64,000 nucleotides of DNA from Dyadobacter soli. Lineage in GTDB: Bacteria > Bacteroidota > Bacteroidia > Cytophagales > Spirosomataceae. This document shows positions 17,487-26,625 of the stretch, piece by piece (within the stretch, counting starts at the first letter, position 1; each line of letters starts with the position of its first letter). The notes beneath the pieces were generated by a model. The model ran no database searches and was not told the origin of the DNA. It saw only the letters and a program-made list of their open reading frames with translations. The position numbers were made by a program, and so were the translations under genes. The stretch is taken from NCBI RefSeq assembly GCF_900101885.1, contig NZ_FNAN01000005.1, positions 124,001 through 188,000 of the forward strand, written 5' to 3'.

Positions 17487-20090
17487 AGAAGACACCGGAT
17501 TCACCCATGCGGCTTTGATTGCCTGGGAGCTGACGGTGAGCAAGGCGATGGATGTGGTGACGACGCCGGATACCGCGAAAATCCACCAGCTCAATCCTGT
17601 GCTGTATGCGAATGTGCCCAGCCAGCTGCTTAGCGCCCACCATGCGAGCGGGGAGGCCACCACGAGTGCGATCAGGATCAGTTTCAGGAAGTCGGACGAA
17701 AGTAGTCCGACAATGCTGGACGCGCTTGCCCCGAGTACTTTACGTACACCGATTTCCTTGGTACGCTGCTCAGCGGTGAATGCTGCCAGTCCGAACAGCC
17801 CCAGGCAAGAAATCAGGATTGCCAGCACGCCGAAATAGTTGACAAGCGTATGCACCTGCTGTTCACTTCGGTAGAGGCCTTCGTACTCTTCATCAAGAAA
17901 ATGGTAGTTAAAAGGATATTCAGGGTTAAAATCCCCGGCGACCGTTTTGAGCGCAGCCAGTGCTTGCTCTGTTTGTCCTTTCTTTGTTTTGACCAATAAA
18001 TAGCCCGAATTCTCAGGGATGTACGTCAATACAAGCGGTGTAATGGCCTGGTGCAGCGAACTCATATGGAAGTCTTTCATAACCCCGATGACAGCTCCGG
18101 TGCCTTTCCAGAACTTGATCTGCTTTCCGACCGGATTTTCTTCGCCCATCAGCCGCGCCGTCGCCTCGTTGATCAGGTAGGCCGACGAATCCGCCGCGCT
18201 ACCGGCACGAAAATCCCTGCCGTCCACCAGCTGGATATTCATGGTCCGGACAAAATCTGCGCCGACGGTCATCGCGGTGACCGATGCATCCAGGTTCGGG
18301 TCTTTGCCCGGCCAGGTCAGATCGCCGGATGTAGACTGTATATTGACGGGAAGCATACCCGTTACCGATGCCGACGCTACGGCCGGTTGCCGCATTACTT
18401 CCTGCCGGAATGCTTCCATCTTTTCAGGTTTGCTCACATTGCCTTCCAAAGGGAGGTAAATCACATTTTCACGGTCCAGGCCCAGGTTTGTCGTACGCAG
18501 GTATTGCATTTGTTTACTTACGGTCAGCATGCCTACGATGAGGAAGATGGATAGCGAAAATTGAAACGTCACAAGTATCCGCCGGAAGAGTGCCGGGCCA
18601 TTGCCAAACTGCAACTTGCCTTTCAGTATTTTTATTGGCTTTAATGCAGACAAAAACAACGCCGGGTAGCTTCCTGCCAAAAGCCCGGTGAGGAGCGTCA
18701 GTGCCAGAATTCCGCCCCATAGTTCCGGGCTGGTAAAGTCCAGCACCAAATGTTTTCCGAACAACTCATTGAATGTAGGTAACGCCAGCCAAACCGCCGC
18801 TAATGCCAGGGCGAGGGCAAGCACGCTGGTTAGTATCGATTCACTTAAAAATTGCCCGATCAGTGACGAGCGAAATGCGCCTACCACTTTTCGTACACCC
18901 ACTTCTTTGGCCCGTGTGGCCGAGCGGGCAGTAGCAAGGTTCATAAAATTGATGCAGGCAATTAACAGAAGGAATGCCGCTACTACGGAGAACACGCGTA
19001 CATACTCGATGCGCCCGCCGACCGGCTTGCCCATTTTGTAATCGCCGTAGAGGTAAACGTCCGTAATCGCTTGAAGGATCGGAACGGTGGTATTGTCCTT
19101 GTCGGTGTAGCGGCGGTAAATGTCTTCCATGCTCTGCTCTGCCTGGGCCCGGGATGTATTTGGCCTCAGCTTTAGATAGGTAAGAAACGAACTGTTACCC
19201 CAGGTTTTCTGCCACGGCTGCTCCTGCTCTTTCCAGTTGACAACCCAGCCGAATCTTAATGTGGAATTGCTGGGCAGGTCACGCAGCACGGCGCCGACTA
19301 CATAGAACTTTTCATTGTTGAGCTGCAAAGTTTTTCCCAGCGGATCGGTATCGGGAAAGTATTTGTCGGCCAGTTTTTGGGTTATGACCACCTGATTTTT
19401 CTGTGCAAGCGCAATGCGCGGGTTACCTTTCAAAACCGGCAGGTCAAATACTGCGAAGAAATCATCTGTCGCATAATATCCCTTTTCCTTCGCGCTTTTT
19501 TCTCCTACTTTCACCAGCAGTTCCAACCAGGGATTGATCTTCGTTGCGGCCGCCACTTCCGGCACATCTTTGGAAATGGCATCCTGCAATGGCCCTGGGG
19601 TAACTTCCCCGGTACCGATCTCCCCCGTACTGTGATTGGTGGAGTTGGTCCTCACAAAATAGACATCACTTGCTCCGGGCAGAAAGCGGTTGTAGCTCAG
19701 CTCGTCTTTGACCCACAAACCGATAAGCAGCGCGCACGCCATGCCCAGGGCGAGCCCGAATACATTGATACCTGTGTATAATTTGTTTTTGGCGAGGTTG
19801 CGCCGGGCGGTGGTGAAGTAGGAATGAAGCATATCGGTAAATGCGGGTTTAGGATGTTTTGAATTAGCTTTTCGTTGATAGAAGAAAGGGGTGAGGCATT
19901 GAAAAACAGCCCACACATACGCACGACGCGCACGGGTGGCTCCCGCCAGTGCGACTTGTTTATGGAAAGCTTCGTGCAGATCTCCCTGCACAAATTCGAG
20001 CAAATGCGGTGCCACAAACCATTCGAGGAGCTTGTCGGCCCACCGCGGAGGCTGGGCGTCCCGACGTTCGTGTTGATGTTTTCTAATCAC
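17472..20090 (-). CDS. Large FtsX-type ABC permease with N-terminal prefix domain
   Basis: An 872-residue permease. An N-terminal soluble prefix (about residues 15-75; WADKLLEWFVAPHLLEFVQG, RRAYVWAVFQCLTPFF) is of the type found in PadR-linked permeases. Two MacB_PCD plus FtsX units follow: a first TM near 100-120 (INVFGLALGMACALLIGLWV), an extracytoplasmic domain, then the FtsX core (FMNLATARSATRAKEVGVRK). The second unit repeats this pattern (FTAEQRTKEIGVRKVLGA). Eight membrane helices are expected in all. No ATPase is encoded here, so it must use one encoded elsewhere or act without transport. The PadR regulator lies 13 bp upstream in the same orientation. These proteins are highly paralogous in Cytophagales and their substrates are mostly unknown. 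Confidence 0.92.
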   Translation of the reverse strand: MIRKHQHERRDAQPPRWADKLLEWFVAPHLLEFVQGDLHEAFHKQVALAGATRARRAYVWAVFQCLTPFFYQRKANSKHPKPAFTDMLHSYFTTARRNLAKNKLYTGINVFGLALGMACALLIGLWVKDELSYNRFLPGASDVYFVRTNSTNHSTGEIGTGEVTPGPLQDAISKDVPEVAAATKINPWLELLVKVGEKSAKEKGYYATDDFFAVFDLPVLKGNPRIALAQKNQVVITQKLADKYFPDTDPLGKTLQLNNEKFYVVGAVLRDLPSNSTLRFGWVVNWKEQEQPWQKTWGNSSFLTYLKLRPNTSRAQAEQSMEDIYRRYTDKDNTTVPILQAITDVYLYGDYKMGKPVGGRIEYVRVFSVVAAFLLLIACINFMNLATARSATRAKEVGVRKVVGAFRSSLIGQFLSESILTSVLALALALAAVWLALPTFNELFGKHLVLDFTSPELWGGILALTLLTGLLAGSYPALFLSALKPIKILKGKLQFGNGPALFRRILVTFQFSLSIFLIVGMLTVSKQMQYLRTTNLGLDRENVIYLPLEGNVSKPEKMEAFRQEVMRQPAVASASVTGMLPVNIQSTSGDLTWPGKDPNLDASVTAMTVGADFVRTMNIQLVDGRDFRAGSAADSSAYLINEATARLMGEENPVGKQIKFWKGTGAVIGVMKDFHMSSLHQAITPLVLTYIPENSGYLLVKTKKGQTEQALAALKTVAGDFNPEYPFNYHFLDEEYEGLYRSEQQVHTLVNYFGVLAILISCLGLFGLAAFTAEQRTKEIGVRKVLGASASSIVGLLSSDFLKLILIALVVASPLAWWALSSWLGTFAYSTGLSWWIFAVSGVVTTSIALLTVSSQAIKAAWVNPVSSLRSE

Positions 20091-20103
20091 GTTTTTATTG
20101 AAC

Positions 20104-20445
20104 TTAGTTAGCGCCTAAAAGTCTGAGTTTATCCTCGGGAATGGATTGCCAGAGACTTTCCCGCATTGCCCGGATCTCTGCCAATACATTAGCGCCTGCC
20201 GTCGTCAGCGTAAACAGGCGCTTACGCCTTCCACCTCTGTCGGTGGTGGCGCCACCAATGGATGAAGACAAAAAGCCCTTTTCTTCGAGCCTGTACAATG
20301 TGGTATGCACGGCGCCTATGGTAAAAGTGCGCCCGGTGTGAACTTGAAGCTGCTCCATTACGGGAACACCATATATATGCTCGCTGCTGGCTGCGACCAC
20401 CAGCAGTACAAGCTCCTCCAATTCTCCCAGGATTGTTTTTTTCAT
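20104..20445 (-). CDS. PadR-family transcriptional regulator
   Basis: A 113-residue winged-helix protein of the PadR family (MKKTILGELEELVLLVVAAS, then IYGVPVMEQL, TIGAVHTTLYRLEEKGFLSS, GGRRKRLFTLTTAG). The ATG at complement 20443-20445 fits the family N-terminus; a GTG two codons upstream is an alternative. The permease gene starts 13 bp downstream, giving a two-gene operon. A perfect 7-4-7 inverted repeat lies 14 bp upstream of the start and is a candidate operator for autorepression. PadR proteins typically repress and respond to a small ligand; the ligand is unknown here. Confidence 0.92.
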   Translation of the reverse strand: MKKTILGELEELVLLVVAASSEHIYGVPVMEQLQVHTGRTFTIGAVHTTLYRLEEKGFLSSSIGGATTDRGGRRKRLFTLTTAGANVLAEIRAMRESLWQSIPEDKLRLLGAN

Positions 20446-20458
20446 AAACACCGATTCT

Positions 20459-20476
20459 CTTATTAGATATAATAAG
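20459..20476. promoter_or_regulatory. Inverted repeat upstream of padR, candidate operator
   Basis: CTTATTA and TAATAAG are perfect inverted arms around GATA, placed 14 bp before the PadR start codon. The symmetry and position suit a dimeric winged-helix repressor, but the AT-rich content makes chance plausible. Confidence 0.4.
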
Positions 20477-20702
20477 TTAAATCAAATGCCATGCCTAGGG
20501 TCAAAAGTGCCGTAGAGAGCCCATAATGCAGGAAATGGATACGTTGCGTGTTCAAATATGAACAAGTTCATGTCCGTGAGTGGACAATAGAGACTTGTAA
20601 AACACCTGTAAGGTTAAAAATTAAAGTGATATCCATTAAACATGCTGTTATACAACAAATTGAAACTATATTTATAAAGGAAGAAATCAGTCTGTAACCA
20701 GT

Positions 20703-21680
20703 ATGTCTGCCAGTACGTCCAACAGCAGCCCCATTAACACGCCTGTGGTGTTGTCCTACTTTTCCCAAAGCGGGGATCCGAACGATCCTTATCTGGATTT
20801 TTTACAGGACGAATACCGCGCCATCACCGATTCCTGGGAGAAGTATCAGCAAACAGCTTCACCCAAAAGCATTAATGTGCTGTACCCGGCGCGTGGCGCG
20901 GCGGACGCGAGGCAGATCGACGACGATATCCGCGCATTCAAGCACCGGATCATCCTGTTTCATTTCAGCGGGCATGCTGGCTCGCAGCAGTTGCTTTTCA
21001 AAGATGGCTCCGCTTATGCCAAAGGACTCGCCGGATTGCTCGGTGAAGCGCAAAACCTGAAAGTCGTGTTTTTGAATGGCTGCGCGACCCACGATCAGGT
21101 TAACCTCCTGTTTGAGCAAAACGTGAAGGCCGTGATCGCTACCCGGGGAAAGGTTAATGACGGCGTTGCCAAAGACTTCTCGGAATGCTTTTATGAAGCC
21201 GTCTCTTCCACTGACTACACGATTCGGGAGGCATTCGAGCACGCGGTTAACACGATGATCAAGGACGGACGGATTGCGCCTGAAACGTCGACGGCATTGA
21301 TCCACTGGCGTGGCCTTGGCAAAGAAAACAGCGACGAGAACGACCGGTGGGAGCTATTTGTCAGGGAAGGATTTTCGGAGCTCGACAGCAGGGACTGGTG
21401 GAAAATAGGGGTCATCACACCCGGCCGGAAAGAATTGATATCGGGTGGCTCACTCTGGGACCGCGGACAAATATGGCTTTCGGCTCTGCTGTTCACGCTT
21501 GGTTTGGCCATTATCGCATACGGGATTTTCTTTCAGGACGACATCAAAGTCGCCGGTATCGGTGTTGCTTCCTGCTGTGTCGGGATTTTTGGTTTTAAAA
21601 ACCAGCAGCGGTATGTAACAGCCGAATTGAACCCCGAGCTGGTAGACGAGTCCATGCGCAAAAAACTCCGGCTCTTATAA
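20703..21680 (+). CDS. CHAT-domain (caspase-like) protein with C-terminal transmembrane hairpin
   Basis: A 325-residue protein. The N-terminal two thirds (about residues 14-205) look like a compact CHAT/caspase-fold peptidase. The presumed catalytic His is His91 in LFHFSGHAG, and the presumed catalytic Cys is Cys127 in VVFLNGCATHDQV; both sit at the ends of hydrophobic strands, as expected for the family. Two transmembrane helices follow (about 257-277 and 282-298), and the protein ends with a charged tail. In known systems CHAT proteases cut partner proteins on activation (for example Craspase and gasdermin-linked proteases), but that role here is inference. The next gene begins 14 bp downstream and encodes a membrane coiled-coil protein, so the two probably act together. 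There is no TPR or NACHT sensor domain in this protein. Confidence 0.8.
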   Translation: MSASTSNSSPINTPVVLSYFSQSGDPNDPYLDFLQDEYRAITDSWEKYQQTASPKSINVLYPARGAADARQIDDDIRAFKHRIILFHFSGHAGSQQLLFKDGSAYAKGLAGLLGEAQNLKVVFLNGCATHDQVNLLFEQNVKAVIATRGKVNDGVAKDFSECFYEAVSSTDYTIREAFEHAVNTMIKDGRIAPETSTALIHWRGLGKENSDENDRWELFVREGFSELDSRDWWKIGVITPGRKELISGGSLWDRGQIWLSALLFTLGLAIIAYGIFFQDDIKVAGIGVASCCVGIFGFKNQQRYVTAELNPELVDESMRKKLRLL

Positions 21681-21694
21681 TCTTTCCGAACCCT

Positions 21695-22348
21695 ATGAGC
21701 ACTCTTCAAGAATTTGAACACGCACAAAGCCGCCTCAGCCGGGAAATTACTTCTCTAAAAAAGCAAAGCGTGCTGGCGCTGGCATTGGCCGTTGTTTTCA
21801 TTATCTCGACCATTGTGTTACTGATCCAGGTGAAGCACGCGAACAATCAACTTAAAGTTTCGGAAGACCGGCTTAAAGTGATGAACGACAGCATTCAGGA
21901 TCTTAACAAACAGCTGAATACCTGGCGGGTTTCGCTGATCACCAAGGAGCCGGAGAAACCCAAAGTAAAGCCCAATCCGTCCAGACCGCATATTTCGGCA
22001 GGTTATGAGATTGCGTTACCCCCTGTGGCAGCCGAGGCGCCCAAACCCTTTTTGGGCCTGATCGTTTACATCCACGACCGCAAGGGCAGCCGGGTTTCCG
22101 ACACCTTGAAAGCAGCATTGCTCGAAAAAGGCGCCATTGTACCTTCCATTCAGCATATCAGCAATAAGATGCCGTTTGGTAATGCGGTGAAATACTTTCA
22201 TCCCAACGAAAGCCAGACGGCAGAAACCCTGAAAAGTCAGCTGGACCAAATTCTTGGCAAAAAGGCAATCCAGGCCAAAGTCCCGGTTCGCTATCTGGCC
22301 AACGACAAAGTGCCAATTGGACAGTTCGAGGTTTGGATCGATAGATGA
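21695..22348 (+). CDS. Membrane-anchored coiled-coil protein, partner of the CHAT protein
   Basis: A 217-residue protein. A short cytoplasmic N-terminus is followed by one transmembrane helix (about residues 25-46; VLALALAVVFIISTIVLLIQ), a coiled coil (about 46-78), a Pro/Lys-rich linker (about 84-118) and a C-terminal globular domain (about 119-217; LIVYIHDRKGSRVSDTLKAA, NAVKYFHPNESQTAETLKSQ). I recall the alternating pattern around VKYFHP from C-terminal domains of caspase-like and related proteins, but I cannot name a Pfam family with confidence. It is 14 bp downstream of the CHAT gene and ends just before a strong terminator, so the two form a closed bicistronic unit. It could be a regulator, scaffold or substrate of the protease. 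Confidence 0.75.
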   Translation: MSTLQEFEHAQSRLSREITSLKKQSVLALALAVVFIISTIVLLIQVKHANNQLKVSEDRLKVMNDSIQDLNKQLNTWRVSLITKEPEKPKVKPNPSRPHISAGYEIALPPVAAEAPKPFLGLIVYIHDRKGSRVSDTLKAALLEKGAIVPSIQHISNKMPFGNAVKYFHPNESQTAETLKSQLDQILGKKAIQAKVPVRYLANDKVPIGQFEVWIDR

Positions 22349-22413
22349 ATGATAATGTAGAGAATACAAGAATAGCTTTTTACTTCATCTGCGTTGTATT
22401 GGTTTGGAATTCT

Positions 22414-22466
22414 GCGAATGCAAAAGAGCCCCTCAATTTTCGTTGAGGGGCTTTTTGCATTCGCAA
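22414..22466. terminator. Strong, nearly symmetric terminator after the CHAT operon
   Basis: A long hairpin: the arms GCGAATGCAAAAGAGCCC plus CTCAA and their complement differ by a single base insertion, with a 6-nt TTTTCG loop. The inner CCCCTCAA/TTGAGGGG core is followed by a T tract on the plus strand and by CTTTTGC on the minus strand, so it may work in both directions. It ends the CHAT two-gene unit 66 bp after its last stop. Confidence 0.85.
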
Positions 22467-22635
22467 ATGAACAAATGTCGAACCGTTTCCTTAATGATTT
22501 AACGGTATCGCAATTAATTGATTGGATATGAAGAATTTGTTTGCATTGTGACCAATGCTTAAAGAACATCAAGGCGGTTGTTCTCACGTGATTTGATCAG
22601 TAAAACGGAGCCGTTGATTACGACACAATATAGTT

Positions 22636-22787
22636 TGAAAAGTGCTCATTTTCGTCTGCTGAACAATGCCATCACTCTGGATCGAAATAACACGGGCGTA
22701 TATTCCAATCCGACTCACTTTTGCAACTTTTTTGCCGGGCTCTATTTACACCCTTCGGACTCGATCAGGCAGTTTCTGATCAGCTAG
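22636..22787 (+). pseudogene. Possible relic of an AraC-family regulator C-terminus
   Basis: The frame encodes RLLNNAITLD, then YSNPTHFCNFFAGLYLHPSD and SIRQFL before a stop. This resembles the second HTH of AraC-family proteins (a pattern of G-Y-S-x-x-S-H-F-x-x-x-F-K, then SPS-x-x-R). The signature Gly and several helix residues are altered and there is no upstream domain. A chance resemblance cannot be excluded. Confidence 0.3.
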
Positions 22788-23402
22788 CAGATCATGGTAG
22801 AAATTTTTAGCAGCTGATCAAAAAGCCCTTGTGAACTTATCGAGAACTGCGTCGATTTGAGCTGAGTTTTTCTTGTCTATTCGTGATAACGTGTTTCGAC
22901 GGAACTGAAAATGGGCTAGTTGATCGGAAATTGTCGTGTCCAATATTTAGTTTGTAGCCCTGGTAAATTACGGAGGCTGTGGATTGGTTAAGGTATTGGA
23001 ATATACTGATAATTAGATGGTTTGACAAATTTTTCCCCATTAATGGACAAATTTTTCAGCCTTCCGGACGGTTGAAAAGCAATAGTTTTACAAAATAAAA
23101 ACTACCAATGAATAGGCCAGGATTTACTACCTGAGATTCATAGTTTGGGAAGCCTGTTTATCTAAATACACGATGATTAAAACTCTTAATTAAATAATAT
23201 ATAAAAGAATTAATAGTTCTTAAAAATCATTCTTAGTAATTCATTTTGATGAATTTTTCTATGCTGTTATTAAGTCATTTTAGATGGAATATTATAGCAA
23301 TATATCATTCTTATTCACACACTACGAAGTGCCTTATGAAAAGTAATTGAATTTAAACCTTCATTTTCCATGTTAAACTTCTTCACAACTCGTGGCATTC
23401 TT

Positions 23403-26378
23403 ATGACAAGGCTCACAACCTTTATTCTTGTCGCTATTTTCACATGCGTATCATTATCATTGGCGAATGCCCAATCATGCCCGGATCCCGGGGGAGGAAC
23501 CAGGTGGTACTTTTTTAATTCAAGCTTTGATGAGAATACTTTTCCTGAGAATGTTCCGGCTGGAAAGGCTGGCAGCGGAAAGGCGACATCGGGCAAATTG
23601 TCACTCACCGAGACGATGAATGCCGTTTATCCGCTCCGTATGGTTACAATTAATCCGGAGTTGTCAGACGGAACAACAGGCAAGGTCGTTTTTCGGTTTG
23701 ATTTTCTGGACATGGCCTCCACCTCGGTTATCAAGATTTATCAAGGAACTTCTGCAACTGGGACACCGACCGAAACTATAACATCGGTAAACGCACCAGG
23801 TTATTTGCTGCAAACCCGTACATATACAGGCTCGGTTACTGTGACATTTGAGAGCCCTGTCGCTTCCGCGGGAGGGGACTTTAAAATCTTTATCCCCTAC
23901 ACAACCGGGGACGAGGTTGCGACGTCAGCATTTGGTTTTCAGGTAGCTTACTGGAAAAAGTTTATAACTCCCAATTCGTACACTGTGATGGACTCCTATC
24001 CCGAGGAAGCCGCACCAATTGCCACTTCCTATTTTGATGCGAATAAGAATCTTGTTTCTTCCGAACTTTCTTTTTGTATTGACTACGGGAAACCCTCACC
24101 TTCTATGGCGAACAGTAATTACATAGGGGAGGTTGTTTTTTTTCCACAGGTTCGCCAGGACTTGGATAAATCAGGAAGTGCAGATGCGGTTGATCAATTA
24201 AAGGCAGCTCGTCTGGCCTATATAATGAAGAACATTGCAACACCGGCAACGACTTATCAAAACTTCATGGATGTCCAGTCGGCGGTGAATTCAACACTCG
24301 GTCCCAACTATACGATTCCCTACGCGGGGCTTCATGGAGATGCGATCGACGCTATTCCAAGCCTGCCAAGCCCGGCTGAGCCAGTGTTTTCAATTACTGG
24401 TCCGGCATCCGCAGTGTCGGCAGGGATGCCTCAAAACTTTACCGTTAACCTGACAGACGACGGTGGACATGCGAGAATATTTAAGTTGGAGCTCCCTGCG
24501 GGCGTAACCCTGAACTCGGTTACAGGGGCGGCCTATGATGCAGGCAACAGCACCCTGACGTTTGCTTCATCGCCCGCTTCCGCGGCAGTGTCCGTTACCA
24601 GTGCTACAAGTACCACTGCGACGTTACGGGTTGTATACAATCAACCAGGTTTTTGGAATGTCAACAATCTTATTGTATATGAACCCTGTACAGGTCTGGA
24701 AGATTTTCAGGGATTTATTGGGTTAAGCAAGGGTGACATTGCGTATCCTTTCCGGGAAGCTACCGCTTCCTGGGTTGCCCAGCCTGCTTTCCCATGCTCG
24801 GAATTGAGTTATGTGATCGGTAACCGGAATATAGGCGGTTCTAATGTTTCTGACGGTTACACACTCAACCTTTCGAGCGGTGTTACAACCCTGGGCAAAC
24901 AGACATTGATCGAAGGCCCTAATGCTTTCATTAACGCCATCGGTTACAACACGGTCGATAACTACATTTGGGGTTTCCGTTACGGCACCAATCAGCTCGT
25001 ACGGATCGGCAGTGATTGGTCTGTGACATTCCATAATGTGACCGGCTTTCCGTCACCGGTTCCGGGTTTTGCAACCGGAGATGTAAGCCCGGATGGTATT
25101 CTGTATCTGTATGCCTCCAATTCCAACCAGATCACCAAGGTCGACCTGAATCCCGGCTCCGCAAATTACCTGACTGCCGTAACACTGCCCACTTCGCCGA
25201 CCGACTTGAACGATTGGTCGTTCAACCCGACCAATGGCCTGCTTTATGGATTTGGAACAGGCAAGGTGCTATATCAGTTTGATCCGGCAACGGGTAACCG
25301 AACTACATTGGGCTCAGTAACCGGCGCAGGCATTGAAACATCTACCTACACCGGTGCTTTTGGCACTGCATTCTTCGATACCGATGGCGATATGTATGTA
25401 GGTAACAATGGCAGCGGGGCCATTTTCAAGATCAGCGCGCCGCTTACAAATCTTACAGCCTCCTTGTTTTCGACGGCTTCCGGCGTAACGCCGGGTGATG
25501 GTGCGCGCTGCCCAAGCGCAATCGTGACTGATCCGCCAGTGGCTCTGGACGACAACGGTACCACTACTTGCAACGCGGCTACGGTCGATGTGCTGGCCAA
25601 TGACGTGGCCGGCAGTGCGCCGCTGGTACCTTCCAGTGTGAAGCTGTTGACACCGGGCACGCTTGCTCGGGTGACGACGCTGACTGTCGCTGCACAGGGT
25701 GAATATAATGTGAATACAGTGACAGGCGCAATCACATTTACTCCGATCAATGGCCTGCGCGATACCGTATCTATCGATTACGTGGTAACCGATGGCAATG
25801 GCCTCGAATCGACTGCCACACTGACCATCATTGTCGATTGCCCAATGCCTGTAACACTGGTTGCCTTTGATGCCAGAAAAGAAGGAAATGCGGCGCACCT
25901 GACCTGGTCTACCACCGAAGAAGTGAATTCCGACCGTTTTGAAATACAACGTAGCCCTAATGGCAAAGTTTGGTTTACAATCGGCAGTGTTCAATCAAAC
26001 GGGGAAAGCAGTATTTTGAAAAATTATTATTACACCGACGATTCACCGGAAAAAGGTGAAAATCTATATCGCCTGAGAATGGTCGATCTGGACGGCACAT
26101 ATGCTTTCAGCGCCATCAAAACGGTGTCTGTTGAAAATGGCACAGGACGGATATTTGTCTATCCTAATCCGGTGGTGAATGGCAAATTGACCATCAATAT
26201 GCCAGGCTCCGAGCGGTATCGTGCTGAAATAACCACGCTGACGGGAGTTTCGGTGCTGAAACAGAGTCTGGCCAAAACCCAGGAATTGAACCTGCATGGA
26301 CTTGCGTCGGGTATGTATGTGTTACGCGTCATCTCAACAGGCGGCGATGTGCAAACCAAGGTGTTTGTTGTGAAATAA
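23403..26378 (+). CDS. Secreted propeller-type protein with T9SS sorting domain
   Basis: A 991-residue protein. The ATG at 23403 gives the signal peptide MTRLTTFILVAIFTCVSLSL...NAQ; an upstream in-frame ATG adds 11 unlikely residues. The N-terminal third is beta-rich. An Ig-like segment spans about 330-430. A propeller-like region (about 465-680) resembles DUF6923, with repeats such as NAFINAIGYNTVDNYIWGF and DGDMYVGNNGSG. An Ig/cadherin-like domain follows (about 712-800; VDVLANDVAG, VDYVVTDGNG-type pattern). The sorting module starts near residue 815 (MPVTLVAFDARKEG) and includes VYPNPVVNG, ending KVFVVK. It is probably exported by T9SS to the surface. The function is unknown; adhesion is a guess. 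Confidence 0.88.
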   Translation: MTRLTTFILVAIFTCVSLSLANAQSCPDPGGGTRWYFFNSSFDENTFPENVPAGKAGSGKATSGKLSLTETMNAVYPLRMVTINPELSDGTTGKVVFRFDFLDMASTSVIKIYQGTSATGTPTETITSVNAPGYLLQTRTYTGSVTVTFESPVASAGGDFKIFIPYTTGDEVATSAFGFQVAYWKKFITPNSYTVMDSYPEEAAPIATSYFDANKNLVSSELSFCIDYGKPSPSMANSNYIGEVVFFPQVRQDLDKSGSADAVDQLKAARLAYIMKNIATPATTYQNFMDVQSAVNSTLGPNYTIPYAGLHGDAIDAIPSLPSPAEPVFSITGPASAVSAGMPQNFTVNLTDDGGHARIFKLELPAGVTLNSVTGAAYDAGNSTLTFASSPASAAVSVTSATSTTATLRVVYNQPGFWNVNNLIVYEPCTGLEDFQGFIGLSKGDIAYPFREATASWVAQPAFPCSELSYVIGNRNIGGSNVSDGYTLNLSSGVTTLGKQTLIEGPNAFINAIGYNTVDNYIWGFRYGTNQLVRIGSDWSVTFHNVTGFPSPVPGFATGDVSPDGILYLYASNSNQITKVDLNPGSANYLTAVTLPTSPTDLNDWSFNPTNGLLYGFGTGKVLYQFDPATGNRTTLGSVTGAGIETSTYTGAFGTAFFDTDGDMYVGNNGSGAIFKISAPLTNLTASLFSTASGVTPGDGARCPSAIVTDPPVALDDNGTTTCNAATVDVLANDVAGSAPLVPSSVKLLTPGTLARVTTLTVAAQGEYNVNTVTGAITFTPINGLRDTVSIDYVVTDGNGLESTATLTIIVDCPMPVTLVAFDARKEGNAAHLTWSTTEEVNSDRFEIQRSPNGKVWFTIGSVQSNGESSILKNYYYTDDSPEKGENLYRLRMVDLDGTYAFSAIKTVSVENGTGRIFVYPNPVVNGKLTINMPGSERYRAEITTLTGVSVLKQSLAKTQELNLHGLASGMYVLRVISTGGDVQTKVFVVK

Positions 26379-26409
26379 AAAGCAAAGCATTCTTGATCCG
26401 GACATGAAG

Positions 26410-26444
26410 AGAAGATATGGGATTTCGGTTCCATATCTTCTTTC
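26410..26444 (+). terminator. Terminator after the propeller-type secreted protein
   Basis: A perfect 11-bp inverted repeat, AGAAGATATGG and CCATATCTTCT, with a 10-nt loop, followed by TTCT. It begins 32 bp after the stop codon. Confidence 0.7.
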
Positions 26445-26468
26445 TATGGGAGAACTACGTATATAGCT

Positions 26469-26579
26469 ATGCGTCTGTTATTTCGGACGGCATTGATGGC
26501 CGCCACCATTCTGCTCATTATTTGTTTTCACCTGACCGATAAAGACCTGAAAGGCTTAGGTGTCGAACTACCGTCCTAA
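26469..26579 (+). CDS. Possible 36-residue membrane mini-protein
   Basis: A short ATG-started ORF encoding MRLLFRTALMAATILLIICF followed by HLTDKDLKGLGVELPS. It has one hydrophobic helix with a positively charged N-terminus, which gives it the look of a membrane mini-protein. It lies just after a terminator and is convergent with the receiver-like gene. There is no recognised family, and an ORF of this length may be accidental. Confidence 0.3.
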   Translation: MRLLFRTALMAATILLIICFHLTDKDLKGLGVELPS

Positions 26580-26625
26580 TTCAGTCTTATCATTTCCTTG
26601 ATGATTTACGACGGTTTTGGCCCCG

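Larger units (their letters stand above)
22349..23402. other. Long AT-rich intergenic region with terminator and decayed sequence
   Basis: About 1 kb without an intact gene. It holds the terminator at 22414-22466 and a possible AraC-family relic (22636-22787), then AT-rich sequence up to the secreted-protein gene. The short ORFs on both strands lack convincing protein character. The composition shift against the preceding region suggests an old insertion or deletion site. Confidence 0.6.

Noticed and set aside
22837-23040. A 67-codon minus-strand ORF in the long intergenic region.
   Set aside because: No family resemblance, poor composition and no supporting context.
25314-25994. A 226-codon minus-strand frame within the propeller-type secreted protein gene.
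   Set aside because: Shadow of a well-supported gene; His/Cys-rich low-quality sequence without motifs.
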